64,000 bases of DNA from Paraburkholderia caffeinilytica (lineage in GTDB: Bacteria; Pseudomonadota; Gammaproteobacteria; Burkholderiales; Burkholderiaceae). The notes under the pieces are model-generated. The model worked only from the letters and a program-made list of their open reading frames with translations, made no database searches and was not told the origin of the DNA. Within the stretch, counting starts at the first letter, position 1; every line of letters starts with the position of its first letter. Where the stretch lies: positions 3,968,001 through 4,032,000 of the forward strand of contig NZ_CP031467.1 in the NCBI RefSeq assembly GCF_003368325.1, read 5' to 3'. Below are positions 51,588-61,000 of the stretch, piece after piece. A program made the position numbers and the translations under genes.

Positions 51588-52322
51588 TCAGGCTGCACCG
51601 TCAGGAATGAACACGTAGCCGAGGCCCCAGACGGTTTGGATGAAACGCGGGCTGCCCGGATCAGGTTCGATCAGCTTGCGCAGACGCGAAATCTGCACGT
51701 CCAGACTGCGGTCGAACACTTCGTATTCACGGCCGCGCGCCAGCTCCATCAGCTTTTCACGCGACAGCGGCTGGCGCGGGTGACGCGCAAACACCTTCAG
51801 CACCGAGAACTCACCCGTGGTCAGCGGAATTTCCTGGCCGGCCTTGGTGAGCGTGCGGGTGGCGAGATTCAGCGCAAACTCGCCGAACTCGAACACCTCG
51901 GTGGTTTCGGACGGCGCGCCCGGCAACTCCGACGGCGATTGCCGGCGCAGCACCGCGTGAATCCGCGCGACCAGCTCGCGCGGGTTGAACGGCTTGGGCA
52001 GATAGTCGTCGGCGCCCATTTCGAGCCCGACGATACGGTCGACGTCCTCACCCTTGGCCGTCAGCATGATGATCGGCGTGCGGTCGTTGCTGCCGCGCAG
52101 GCGGCGGCAGATCGACAGGCCGTCCTCGCCGGGCAGCATCAGATCGAGCACCAGCAAGTCGAAGCGCTCACGCACCCAGAGCTTGTTCATGGACGGCGCG
52201 TTCTCGGCAACATAGACATTGAAGCCCTGTTCACCGAGGTAGCGGCGCAGCAGATCGCGCAGGCGTGGATCGTCGTCGACGACGAGGATTTTCGAAGGGT
52301 TTTTGGTTTCCATGGTCGGCAT
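51588..52322 (-). CDS. ompR: Response regulator OmpR
   Basis: A transcription factor paired with EnvZ. 244 residues. The receiver domain has VVDDD at 14-18, phospho-Asp60 (LLVLDLMLPGEDG), MLTAKGE and the Lys in YLPKPFNPREL. The C-terminal winged helix of the OmpR/PhoB class includes FSVLKVFARHPRQPLSREKL, SLDVQISRLRKLI and the end TVWGLGYVFI. An alternative start at 52313 (METKNPSK) is possible; neither has a strong ribosome-binding site. Upstream lies a tandem GTTACA direct repeat with a 10-bp period, a candidate autoregulatory site. Confidence 0.94.
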   Translation of the reverse strand: MPTMETKNPSKILVVDDDPRLRDLLRRYLGEQGFNVYVAENAPSMNKLWVRERFDLLVLDLMLPGEDGLSICRRLRGSNDRTPIIMLTAKGEDVDRIVGLEMGADDYLPKPFNPRELVARIHAVLRRQSPSELPGAPSETTEVFEFGEFALNLATRTLTKAGQEIPLTTGEFSVLKVFARHPRQPLSREKLMELARGREYEVFDRSLDVQISRLRKLIEPDPGSPRFIQTVWGLGYVFIPDGAA

Positions 52323-52366
52323 CTTAGCGCGATTAGAAAGTAGCGCGCGGTTGCATCATTTATCGG

Positions 52367-52382
52367 GTTACAGTCAGTTACA
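52367..52382. promoter_or_regulatory. Candidate OmpR-type tandem site upstream of ompR
   Basis: GTTACA at 52367-52372 and again at 52377-52382, exactly one helical turn apart, 45-60 bp upstream of the ompR start. OmpR-class regulators bind tandem half-sites with about a 10-bp period. Autoregulation is inferred. Confidence 0.4.
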
Positions 52383-52551
52383 AAATTTACCCGCACTGTG
52401 GCACGACGTAAAGCACGGGCAGGTAGACTCCTTTACTGAATGCGGCTGTTCGGTGGATACTTCACTCGACTAAAACTCTCGCACCCGGCTCGCTACCGGG
52501 GTCTGTATACGCATTTGAGGTAGCCGGTTGCCGCGCCACGAAGGGAACAAC

Positions 52552-52878
52552 ATGAAGGGAGGGGTTTGGCCGAATGTGCGCCTAAGCGTAATTACACTGG
52601 CGGTAGCCGGGACGCTTGCAGGCACACTGGGACCAACGCTCGCCCACGCCCAGCCTTCGGCGGACAGAGCTGTGAGCGAACGCGCGCCAAAACCGGCCAG
52701 CTCCAGGGCGAATCGCCGCAACCCCAGTAACGACAACCCTGCGTCAGACGTGTTGTTGCGCACCGCAGTTCCCCCCGATCTCGATCAACGCCGTCGTGAC
52801 GGCCATATGACGCCCGACGAACGGCGTCTGTTACGGCAGCACATCGAAGACGCTGTCCGCGAACTCTACAAGAGATAG
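52552..52878 (+). CDS. Small secreted hypothetical protein
   Basis: 108 residues, not recognised. A Sec signal peptide (VRLSVITLAVAGTLAGTLGP then AHA cleavage) leads to a short Ser/Arg/Asn-rich linker and a charged C-terminal helix (MTPDERRLLRQHIEDAVREL). The MTPDERRxLRxxI motif is common in small periplasmic proteins of this group, but I do not know a function. AAGGGA lies about 6 bp before the ATG at 52552. It is divergent from ompR and followed by the DUF1800 gene after 166 bp. Confidence 0.7.
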   Translation: MKGGVWPNVRLSVITLAVAGTLAGTLGPTLAHAQPSADRAVSERAPKPASSRANRRNPSNDNPASDVLLRTAVPPDLDQRRRDGHMTPDERRLLRQHIEDAVRELYKR

Positions 52879-53044
52879 CGATTCCCGTGCCTGCGCGAGG
52901 CACGGCGGCCGCGCTTTCTCCGCGCGTGAAAGATTTCGTTGCACTTCCCTCGTCAACTTCCCTGTTCCATCTGCCGTTGAGCCGCCAGAGCCAAGCACGT
53001 TTTGCGTGAATGTCTTTTCGTGACGCCTCGCAACAGGATGACCG

Positions 53045-54688
53045 ATGATGAAAGTGCTGACAGGCGGTAAGGTTGGGCGCTGGCTAGCAGTGACTGCTGC
53101 CGCGCTTGCGGCCGTGACGTGGTGTGCGCCGGCACCGGCCGTCCAGCAGGGCGCTTCCCATGCGCCTCATAGCAGGCATCGCGCGCCGGCTGCTGCGTCG
53201 GCCGTGTCTCCCGCCGACGAGGACATTCTCGACGCCGACGACGCACGCTTCTTCCTGACGCGCGTCGGCTTTGCGCCCGATAGCGGCGAGCTCGCGCAAT
53301 ACGTTGGACTCACGCGCGAGCAGGCCGTCGACAAAGTGCTGGCGACAGTCCGAACCGAAGCCGTCACACCGCTGCCGGACTGGGTGCTCGAACCGATCCC
53401 GACGCGCGAGATTCGCAAGGCGTGGACGGACGATCAACGTCGCGACGAGCAGCGGCTGCGCGGCCAGCGTTACGAAGCATTACGTGCGTGGTGGCTGCGC
53501 GAGATGCTGGGCACACCGTCGCCGCTGACCGAGCGCATGACGCTCTTCTGGCACAACCACTTCACGTCCGGCCAGGACAAAGTCCAGTACCCGCAGCAGA
53601 TGGCGCAACAGAACATGCTGTTGCGCCGCGACGCGCTCGGCAACTTCGGCGAACTGTTGCACGACGTCGCCAAAGATCCAGCGATGCTGCAATACCTGGA
53701 TGGTGCGGGCAATCGCAAGGGCAAGCCTAATGAAAACTTCGCGCGTGAAGTGATGGAGTTGTTCACGCTAGGAGAGGGGCGTTACACGCAGCGCGACGTA
53801 TCGGAAGCCGCGCGTGCCTACACGGGCTGGAGCCTCGATCCCGACACCCAGGCGTACGTGTGGCGCGCCAACCAGCACGACGATGGCGAGAAGACCGTGC
53901 TCGGTCAAGCTGGTCCGTTCGACGGCGATCAGGTACTCGACATCCTGCTTGCGCAGCCGGAAACCGCGACCTTCGTCACGGCCAAGCTGTGGCGCGAGTT
54001 CGTCTCCGATACGCCGGACCCCGCTCGCATCGCACCGATCGCCGCGCAGTTCCGCGCGAGTCACTACGATATCAAGGTCGCGCTACGCGGCCTTTTCATG
54101 AGCGACGCGTTCTGGGACGACGGCGATCGCGGCGTCCTCGTGAAATCGCCGGTTGAATTCGTGGTCGGGACGCTGCGCGCGTTCGACATCGGCTACGACA
54201 ACACGGCGCCGTTCGCCGCGGAGGTTCGCACGCTCGGCGAGAACCTGTTCTACCCGCCCAACGTCAAAGGATGGCCGGGCGGCGCGATATGGATCAATAG
54301 TTCGACGCTGCTTGCGCGTAAGCAATTCGTCGAGCAACTGTTCCGCGCGACTGAAACCGCCGGACCGCGGCGCACGAACGACCCGATGAGCGCGAAGATC
54401 GCCGCGAGCGGCGTACCAGGCCATATGCAGGCGAATCCGCCGGTGCAGCGCGCAGCGGCGCGGGTCGGCCAGGCGGGCCCGGCGAATCAAGGTGGCGTAC
54501 GCTTTGACATCGACACGTGGCTGGCGCGTTACAACACCGCGCCGACTGCGAAGCCGGGGCTGTCGGCGGAGCTTCAACTACAGCACGCGGTCTTGCCGCT
54601 CACGCCGGTCGACGCGATCGAAACCGATTCGACCGCCAGCGCTTATCTGGAGGCGTTGCTGATGGACCCTGCTTATCAATTGAAGTGA
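53045..54688 (+). CDS. DUF1800 family protein
   Basis: 547 residues with a signal-peptide-like N-terminus (WLAVTAAALAAVTWCAPAPA), so exported. The DUF1800 domain begins at about residue 60 with ARFFLTRVGFAPDSGELAQY. Family landmarks include LTERMTLFWHNHFTSGQDKV, NENFAREVMELFTLGEGRYT, AARAYTGWSLD and YPPNVKGWPGGAIWINSSTL. The family is almost always encoded next to a DUF1501 protein, as here, but its biochemical role is unknown. The DUF1501 gene follows after 147 bp on the same strand and they probably form one unit. Confidence 0.88.
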   Translation: MMKVLTGGKVGRWLAVTAAALAAVTWCAPAPAVQQGASHAPHSRHRAPAAASAVSPADEDILDADDARFFLTRVGFAPDSGELAQYVGLTREQAVDKVLATVRTEAVTPLPDWVLEPIPTREIRKAWTDDQRRDEQRLRGQRYEALRAWWLREMLGTPSPLTERMTLFWHNHFTSGQDKVQYPQQMAQQNMLLRRDALGNFGELLHDVAKDPAMLQYLDGAGNRKGKPNENFAREVMELFTLGEGRYTQRDVSEAARAYTGWSLDPDTQAYVWRANQHDDGEKTVLGQAGPFDGDQVLDILLAQPETATFVTAKLWREFVSDTPDPARIAPIAAQFRASHYDIKVALRGLFMSDAFWDDGDRGVLVKSPVEFVVGTLRAFDIGYDNTAPFAAEVRTLGENLFYPPNVKGWPGGAIWINSSTLLARKQFVEQLFRATETAGPRRTNDPMSAKIAASGVPGHMQANPPVQRAAARVGQAGPANQGGVRFDIDTWLARYNTAPTAKPGLSAELQLQHAVLPLTPVDAIETDSTASAYLEALLMDPAYQLK

Positions 54689-54835
54689 GAACAAGCGCAA
54701 CCAGCGCAACCGGCACAGGCGACGGAATTGAGCCGCTGAGGAGCCGCTGAGCCGTGTCACGCCGACGAGCCGCTCAAATGAACGATCCGTCGACGGCGGC
54801 AAGACAGGCGCCATGCCAATCGAACGAGGTGCAGG

Positions 54836-56077
54836 ATGAAACGACGCAGTTTTCTCTCGATGGGCGCCGCCGCCGGCGCGACGCTCTGGTTGCCCCGTGC
54901 GTTCGGTGCGCAGGCGGCGGCAGGCGGTCCAACGAATCGTGGCTACGGCAATCTGCTGATCCTCGTCGAACTGAAGGGCGGCAACGACGGTTTGAATACC
55001 GTGATTCCGTTTGCCGATCCCACTTACTATCAGCTGCGTAAAAACATCGGCATCAAGCGCGAGCAGGCGATTCAGCTCGACGAGCGCACCGCGCTGCATC
55101 CCTCGTTGCAACCGCTGATGCCGCTTTGGCAAAGCCAGCAACTGGCGATCGTGCAGGGTGTCAGCTACGCGCAACCGAACCTGTCGCATTTCCGCTCGAT
55201 CGAGATCTGGGACACCGCATCGCGTTCGGATCAATATCTGCGCGAGGGCTGGCTCACCCGCACATTCGCGCAGGCGCCGGTGCCCGCCGGTTTTGCCGCC
55301 GACGGCGTGGTGATCGGCAGCGCCGAAATGGGGCCGCTCGCCAACGGCGCACGCGCGATCGCGCTGGTCAATCCGGCCCAGTTCGTCAAGGCTGCACGCC
55401 TCGTCACACCGGTGTCGCTGCACGAGCGTAATCCCGAACTGGCGCATATTCTCGACGTCGAGAACGACATCGTGAAAGCCGCCGATCGTCTGCGTCCCAC
55501 GCAAGGACAGGCGCAATTGAAGACGGTGTTCCCCGGCGGCGCGTTTGGCGGCTCGATCAAGACGGCGATGCAGGTGCTCGCCGCGGGAGACACCCCGAAC
55601 GAAGCCCCCTTGGGGGGCACGCCGCAACGACAGCCGAAGAGCGGGCAGGGCGTCGCGGTGATCCGTTTGACGCTGAACGGTTTCGATACGCATCAGAACC
55701 AGCCCGGTCAGCAGGCGGCGCTGCTCAAGCAACTTGCCGAAGGGTTTGCATCGATGAAGTCGGCGCTGGTGGAACTCGGCCGCTGGGACGAGACGCTGGT
55801 GATGACCTATGCCGAGTTCGGCCGGCGTCCGCGTGAGAATCAGAGCAACGGCACCGACCACGGCACCGTGGCGCCGCATTTCGTGATGGGCGGGCGAGTG
55901 CGGGGCGGTTTGTATGGCGTGCCGCCCGTGCTCGCGCGGCTCGACGGCAATGGCAACTTGCCGGTCGGGGTCGAATTCCAGCGGCTCTACGCGACCGTGC
56001 TCGGGCCGTGGTGGGGACTCGACGCGTCGGCGATCCTGCAGCAGCGGTTCGAGCCGCTGCCGTTGCTACGCGCCTGA
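54836..56077 (+). CDS. DUF1501 family protein with Tat-type signal
   Basis: 413 residues. The start KRRSFLSMGAAAGATLWLP has the twin-arginine motif RRSFL, so the folded protein is likely exported by Tat. DUF1501 (sulfatase/phosphatase-like alkaline-phosphatase fold) words follow: NLLILVELKGGNDGLNTVIP, SHFRSIEIWDTAS, GFDTHQNQPGQQAALL, TYAEFGRRPRENQSNGTDHG and APHFVMGG. An insert near residues 255-280 (TPNEAPLGGTPQRQPKSGQG) is encoded partly by a CCCCCTTGGGGGG palindrome. It partners the DUF1800 protein; function unknown. Confidence 0.88.
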   Translation: MKRRSFLSMGAAAGATLWLPRAFGAQAAAGGPTNRGYGNLLILVELKGGNDGLNTVIPFADPTYYQLRKNIGIKREQAIQLDERTALHPSLQPLMPLWQSQQLAIVQGVSYAQPNLSHFRSIEIWDTASRSDQYLREGWLTRTFAQAPVPAGFAADGVVIGSAEMGPLANGARAIALVNPAQFVKAARLVTPVSLHERNPELAHILDVENDIVKAADRLRPTQGQAQLKTVFPGGAFGGSIKTAMQVLAAGDTPNEAPLGGTPQRQPKSGQGVAVIRLTLNGFDTHQNQPGQQAALLKQLAEGFASMKSALVELGRWDETLVMTYAEFGRRPRENQSNGTDHGTVAPHFVMGGRVRGGLYGVPPVLARLDGNGNLPVGVEFQRLYATVLGPWWGLDASAILQQRFEPLPLLRA

Positions 56078-56130
56078 TGACGGACGGCGCTTCCTTCCTG
56101 GCATGAGGTGGCGCCCGTTGTGCCGCCCGC

Positions 56131-57027
56131 TTAGCGGGCGCGCCATGCGATCCAGAGTTTGCGGATCGGCGTCAACGCGATGCGCTGATGCAGCACGCGA
56201 TAGTCATCACGTTCGATTTCATCCAGCAACGCGAGAGCGAGTGCCGCCTGGGCCACCAGCGTGCGCTGCGAGCGGCGTTCATTCGCGGGCATGGCGGCGA
56301 GCGCCGCATGCAACGCATCGCGGGCCCGCTTGGTCTCGAAGCGCATCAGCTCGGTAAACGCGTCGGAATATTTCCGATTGATCAGATCCGCAGCGGTGAC
56401 GTTAAAGCGCTGCATTTCGTCGATCGGAATATAGATGCGGCCGTGGCGCGCATCATTGCCCGTTTCGACGACGAACTGCGCAAGCTGCAGCGCCTCGCCG
56501 AGCGGTGCGGACCAACTCGACGCCTGCGCGCCGTTTTTCGCGGAAGCGCGTGCGACCAGCGATGCGAAGGTGCCGCCGACGCCTTGCACATAGCGCCGCA
56601 GATTCGGGTAGTCGAGGTAGCGCGCCTGGTCGAGGTCCATTTCGAAACCGGCAAGCAACGCCTGCAACTCGGGATACTCAGCCTGCACGGCGGGCAGATA
56701 AGCCGCCAGCGCCTTGGAAACCGGATGCGACGGTGAGCCCGACGCCAGCGCGGCGAGTTCGTTTTGCCACCACGCGAGTTTGGTGCGGCCGATGGCCGGG
56801 TCGCTGGTTTCCTTGACCGTTTCCTCGAACTCGCGGCGCAGCGCGAACAGCGCGGTCAGGAGCGGCTGGCTTGCCGCGGGCGCCTGCCGAAGCGCATAGT
56901 AAATGCTCGATCCGGGCGGCGCCGCTTTCTGCTGGCAGTATTCGTCGAAATTCACGGGATAGTAATGTGGGGAAAAGCCGGCGAAGAGGGGCACGGTGTG
57001 CGTGCGTTTAGCCAAAAATTGTAGCAT
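56131..57027 (-). CDS. Squalene/phytoene synthase-fold protein, probably not a classical prenyl synthase
   Basis: 298 residues. The fold is recognised by DEYCQQKAAPPGSSIYYAL near residue 30, LTALFALRREFEETVKE near 65-80, and ETGNDARHGRIYIPIDEM near 190. In true squalene, phytoene or presqualene synthases the first Asp-rich motif reads like DDVVDE; here the place is taken by FEETVKE with no Asp pair. This resembles the catalytically degenerate NDUFAF6-like branch. The start at 57027 has GAGGGG 6 bp upstream. It is convergent with the DUF1501 gene and next to tRNA-Leu. No hopanoid genes (hpnC/E) are adjacent. Confidence 0.75.
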   Translation of the reverse strand: MLQFLAKRTHTVPLFAGFSPHYYPVNFDEYCQQKAAPPGSSIYYALRQAPAASQPLLTALFALRREFEETVKETSDPAIGRTKLAWWQNELAALASGSPSHPVSKALAAYLPAVQAEYPELQALLAGFEMDLDQARYLDYPNLRRYVQGVGGTFASLVARASAKNGAQASSWSAPLGEALQLAQFVVETGNDARHGRIYIPIDEMQRFNVTAADLINRKYSDAFTELMRFETKRARDALHAALAAMPANERRSQRTLVAQAALALALLDEIERDDYRVLHQRIALTPIRKLWIAWRAR

Positions 57028-57175
57028 CGACGCCCCTCGGTCCGATGCATGCGCAAATGCAGACAAGCGCGAACCAATCGGTTAGAATCTCGCGCTTACG
57101 CTTTCGGGCGCGGGTTTTCGACGCGGCCGCGAGCATGCAGGACATCGGGCAGAACGCGCAGCGCTTTGCCCGGCT

Positions 57176-57262
57176 GCGAGGGTGGCGAAATTGGTAGACG
57201 CACCAGGTTTAGGTCCTGACGCCCGCAAGGGTGTAGGGGTTCGAGTCCCCTCCCTCGCACCA
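57176..57262 (+). tRNA. tRNA-Leu (anticodon UAG)
   Basis: Cloverleaf with acceptor GCGAGGG/CCCTCGC, A discriminator and encoded CCA (57260-57262). The D-arm is GGCGAAATTGGTAGACGC. The anticodon loop TTTAGGT has TAG at 57210-57212, reading CUN leucine codons. A long variable arm (GACGCCCGCAAGGGTGT) and the T-arm GGTTCGAGTCC follow. The top pair of the anticodon stem is C-A, otherwise it is close to the E. coli Leu(UAG) sequence. A strong terminator follows. Confidence 0.96.
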
Positions 57263-57292
57263 TCCGTGTAGTAGAGATCCGGTTAGGCAGAG

Positions 57293-57327
57293 AACCCCGT
57301 TAAGTCTTTGGACTGGCGGGGTTTTTT
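57293..57327 (+). terminator. Terminator after tRNA-Leu
   Basis: Stem AACCCCG/CGGGGTT (57293-57299 with 57317-57323) plus an inner AGTC/GACT pair and TTTG loop, then TTTT and more T-rich sequence. Confidence 0.85.
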
Positions 57328-57371
57328 GTTTTTCGCGTGCATGGCGCCGGGCCTCGCGTGCCCGGCAGCGC

Positions 57372-57665
57372 TCAGGCGCCAGGCGCTGGCGGTTGCGGTT
57401 CGCCTTGGGTGCCCGGCAATTCGGCTTGCACGGCGCCTTCGAGAAAGCGGCGGGTCGATTCGAACGCCTGCAGCATCTGATCGGGCCACGGTGTTTGCAG
57501 CATGACTGCCTGGTGGTTTTCGAATGCCGACGACAACAGTTTGGCCAGCTCAGGCGAGCGCAGATGACGCAGCAGCACACTGACGGCGATCGCCGTCGCC
57601 TGGCTCGCGCCGGCGGTTTGAAGTTCTGAGGCGGTGAGGGCCGCTACCTGTTTGTTGATGTCCAC
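57372..57665 (-). CDS. Hypothetical small helical protein
   Basis: 97 residues from a GTG start at 57665, not recognised. The sequence begins VDINKQVAALTASELQTAGA. It has Ala/Leu-rich helices (ATAIAVSVLLRHLRSPELAKLL, MLQAFESTRRFLEGAV) and a Pro/Gly tail. No signal peptide or membrane span. GTG is preferred because AGGGAAG lies about 6 bp upstream, whereas the longer form from an ATG at 57728 has no binding site. It is convergent with tRNA-Leu and alone on its strand. Function unknown. Confidence 0.6.
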   Translation of the reverse strand: MDINKQVAALTASELQTAGASQATAIAVSVLLRHLRSPELAKLLSSAFENHQAVMLQTPWPDQMLQAFESTRRFLEGAVQAELPGTQGEPQPPAPGA

Positions 57666-58060
57666 TGAAACTTCCCTGGATGAATGGGGGTGACTGAAAG
57701 CCTGACGGCTGGTGCCGAATTTTGACATGGTTGGCGGGCTGCCGCGAACGCGGCTGCCTGGCCGGGCTTGTTCTGCTCGACGTGCTTAGCCCACCCGCCC
57801 GCCTGCGGATTAACCCAGGGAAAATAAGCGGCGTAAAGTTGGGGAAACCCGGTTGGAAAAACCGGTTGGGAAAAACCGACATGCATCAGCAAATAAGCGC
57901 GACGATTCGACCACGCCCGCCCGATGGTTCACAAGCGCGATTTGTACGATTTGCGTGGTATTCTGCGCGCCGATTTTCGCTGTATTGCTGACACGATATT
58001 CGCGGATTAATCCGTGCGACAAATGGATCTCGCAACAGAAGACAATAAAAGAGGGATGCG
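57666..58060. other. Gene-free spacer upstream of the DUF2339 gene
   Basis: 395 bp without a supportable gene. It holds three imperfect GTTGG(n)AAAACCG units at 57838-57878 and AT-rich patches near 57950-58045, where the DUF2339 promoter probably lies. No clear -35/-10 pair with good spacing was found. Confidence 0.5.
57838..57878 (+). repeat. Three imperfect 13-14-bp repeats, GTTGGnAAAACCG type
   Basis: GTTGGGGAAACCCG, GTTGGAAAAACCG and GTTGGGAAAAACCG in a row. Each has a partial inverted character (AACCGGTT at the joins), so they could be a protein-binding cluster in the spacer before the DUF2339 gene. Confidence 0.6.
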
Positions 58061-61000
58061 ATGAGCGTGATATTTGCCGTGATCGGCGCAGTGATCGGGA
58101 TAATAGCCGCCGTGTCGAACGATTTCTCAATTGGCTTCGGCGCATTGATGGGGGGCGTGGGGGGCGTCGCGCTCGCGCGTCTGCTGCAAAAGAAGTCGCC
58201 GGGTACCGTGAGCGAATCCACGTCCAGACCGGTCGCGACCGATCGCTTGAGCCCATCCGGCACATCCGCCAGCCCATCCGGCGAACTGGCCGCGCGCGTC
58301 GAGCGACTCGAGCGCGAGATCGTCGCGCTGCGCGGCGAGATTCACGAATTGCGGACCGGCGTCGCCGGCGCATCGACTGAAAGCGCGGATGGCGGGCCTG
58401 CGACTTTCAAGCTGGGTCCGGCCGATGTCGTGCCGCGTCCATACGCGGTGCCGCCCGCGGCGGGGCAGACGGCGCGCCGTGAGTCCGAGACAACGTCGGC
58501 GCAGGCGGTAGCCGTACGCTCGACGGCGAGCGCCAGCGCGGTGACGCCGCCCGCGATGGCCGGTACGCCCGCATCAAGCGAACCGGGTGCATCGAGCACG
58601 CTCAATGTCGAGCCGATCGGCCCAATGGCGTTGCCACCGTCGGCCGGATCACTGCTGCCGCCACCGCTTTCCGCCGAACCACTACCGGCGAAAACCCCGT
58701 TCGCGCCACCGTCTCCGCCTGCACCGCCGCGCGGTCCCGGTCTCGCCGAGCGCCTCTTCAAAAGCGCCCGCGACTGGCTATTCGGCGGCAACACGGTCGT
58801 GCGGGTCGGCATCATCGTGCTGTTCTTCGGCATTGCGTTCCTGCTCAAATACGCGGCCGACAACAGCCTGCTGCCGATCGAATTCCGCCTCGCCGGCGTC
58901 GCGCTTGCCGCGACTGCCTTGCTCGGACTCGGCTGGCGCATCGGCGAGCGCCGCGGTGCGTACGGGCTGGTCCTGCAGGGCGGCGGCGTCGGCGCGCTCT
59001 ATCTGACGGTGTTCGCCGCGACCCGGCTGTACCACCTGTTGCCGGCGGGCGCGGCCTTGCCGTTGATGATCGCGATCTGCGGCCTGAGCGCGTTTCTGGC
59101 GGTGCGGCAGAACGCGTCGTCGCTGGCCTTCATGGGCAGCGCGGGCGGCTTCCTCGCGCCGGTGCTCCTGTCGACGGGCGGCGGCAACCACGTGATGCTG
59201 TTCAGCTACTACGCGCTGCTCAACGCGGGCATTTTCGCGATCGCGTGGTTCAAGGCGTGGCGTCCGCTGAATCTGCTCGGCTTCGTGTTCACGTATTCGA
59301 TCGGCGCCGCGTGGGGGGCGACGGCTTACCGGCCTGAGTTGCTTGCGAGCACCGAGCCGTTCCTGATCTTGTTTTTCCTGATGTATGTCGGCATTGCGTT
59401 GCTCTACGCGGTGCGCCGCGAAGTCGCGCTCAAGCATTACGTCGACGGCACGCTGGTGTTCGGCACGCCGCTCGTCGCGATCGGCCTGCAAGCGGCGCTG
59501 ATGAAAGACACCGAATTCGGCCTCGCGTGGAGCGCGGTGGCGCTGGCCGCGTTCTACCTCGCCGTCGCTGGCGGGCTGGCGCGGCAGCGCGCGCGCCTCG
59601 GCATGATGTTCGAAGCCATGCTCGCGCTGGCCGTGATCTTTGCCACGCTCGCCGTGCCGCTCGCTTTCACCGGGCCGACCACGAGCGCGACCTGGGCAAT
59701 CGAAGGCGCTGCGATCACCTGGCTCGCTGTGCGTCAGCGGCGCCTGATGGCGTTTGGCTTCGGCTTGCTGATGCAACTCGCCGCGGCGGGCGCGTATGGG
59801 GTCGGCATGTTCGCGCAGATCGATGGCGCGCACGCGTGGCCAATCCTCAACGGCGCGTACATCGCGAGCGTGCTGATCGCGGTCGCGGGCATCTTCACGG
59901 GATGGCGGTTGCATGGGCGCGGCGAGGCGGGCGCGTGGCACGCATGGATGCCGCAGATCGGACTCGTCGCCGGCGTGTGGGGGCTGTGTTGGTGGATCCT
60001 GGGCGGCCTTGGCGAAATTCACGCGTACGCGCAGACGCATCTTGCCTACGACCACGACCGTTTCGAGATTGCCGTCGCCGCGCTGTTCGCCGCCTTGACG
60101 GCGTGGCTCGCGCACGGCGCGCGGCGCAAGCTGCGTTGGCCGCTCGCCGAACTGCCTGCTCTGGCGCTCGTGCCGGTTCTCGCTCTGCTGACGTTGAATC
60201 TGTTCATGCTGGGCAGGGCGCCGGTCAGCGGTTACGGCTGGCTGGTTTGCGCGGTTGTCGCGGCGTCCGTCTACTTGCTGCTGTGGCGTCAGCAGCGTGA
60301 TGTCGGTGACCGTGTGCTCGCGCCGTTGCATGCGCTGATGTTCTGGACAGCCGGCGCGCTCGCCGCGCTGGAAGGCTATTGGGGCCTGCGCGCCTACGTG
60401 CCGGAAGGCGCATGGAGCTGGAGTGCATGGGCCTATGGCTTTGGCACGCTGCTGCTGTTGGTGGCGGGTGTCGGGCACCGTTTGCGCTGGCCGGTCGCGC
60501 GCTTCGTAACGGCCTATCAGGTGTGGGCCGCGGCGCCGCTCGCCGCCTTGCTGTGGGGGTGGAGCATCGCAAGCGTGACGAGCGACGGCAGCGCCGCGCC
60601 GCTCTTCTGGCTGCCGATCGCGAATCCGTTGGATGTGGCGCAGATCCTCGCCTTCATCGCCTGCGCCGTGTGGCTTCGACGGCTTCGCGCACTAGGCGTG
60701 CACTGGCATCCACGGGCGTTCGACTACGCGGTGCTCGCGACGCTGTTCCTATGGTTCAACGCATTGCTGCTGCGCACGCTGCATCATCATTTCCACGCGG
60801 CGTACGATGTCGATGCGGTGTTGCAGTCGTTCAATTTCCAGCAGGTGTTTCTGGTCGGCTGGAGCGCGTTCGCATTTGCCGGACTGTGGCTCGCGCGTCG
60901 TGACAGCATCGTGCGCTTGTGCGCGATTGCGTCGACGCCGCTCGTGCTGGTGATGTGGGCATGGACGTTCTATGCGAACCTCACGCAAGACGGCGGTGTA

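Noticed and set aside
55598..55660. Frameshift in the DUF1501 gene at the unusual insert
   Set aside because: The frame stays open and family motifs resume in the same frame on both sides, so it is an in-frame insertion.
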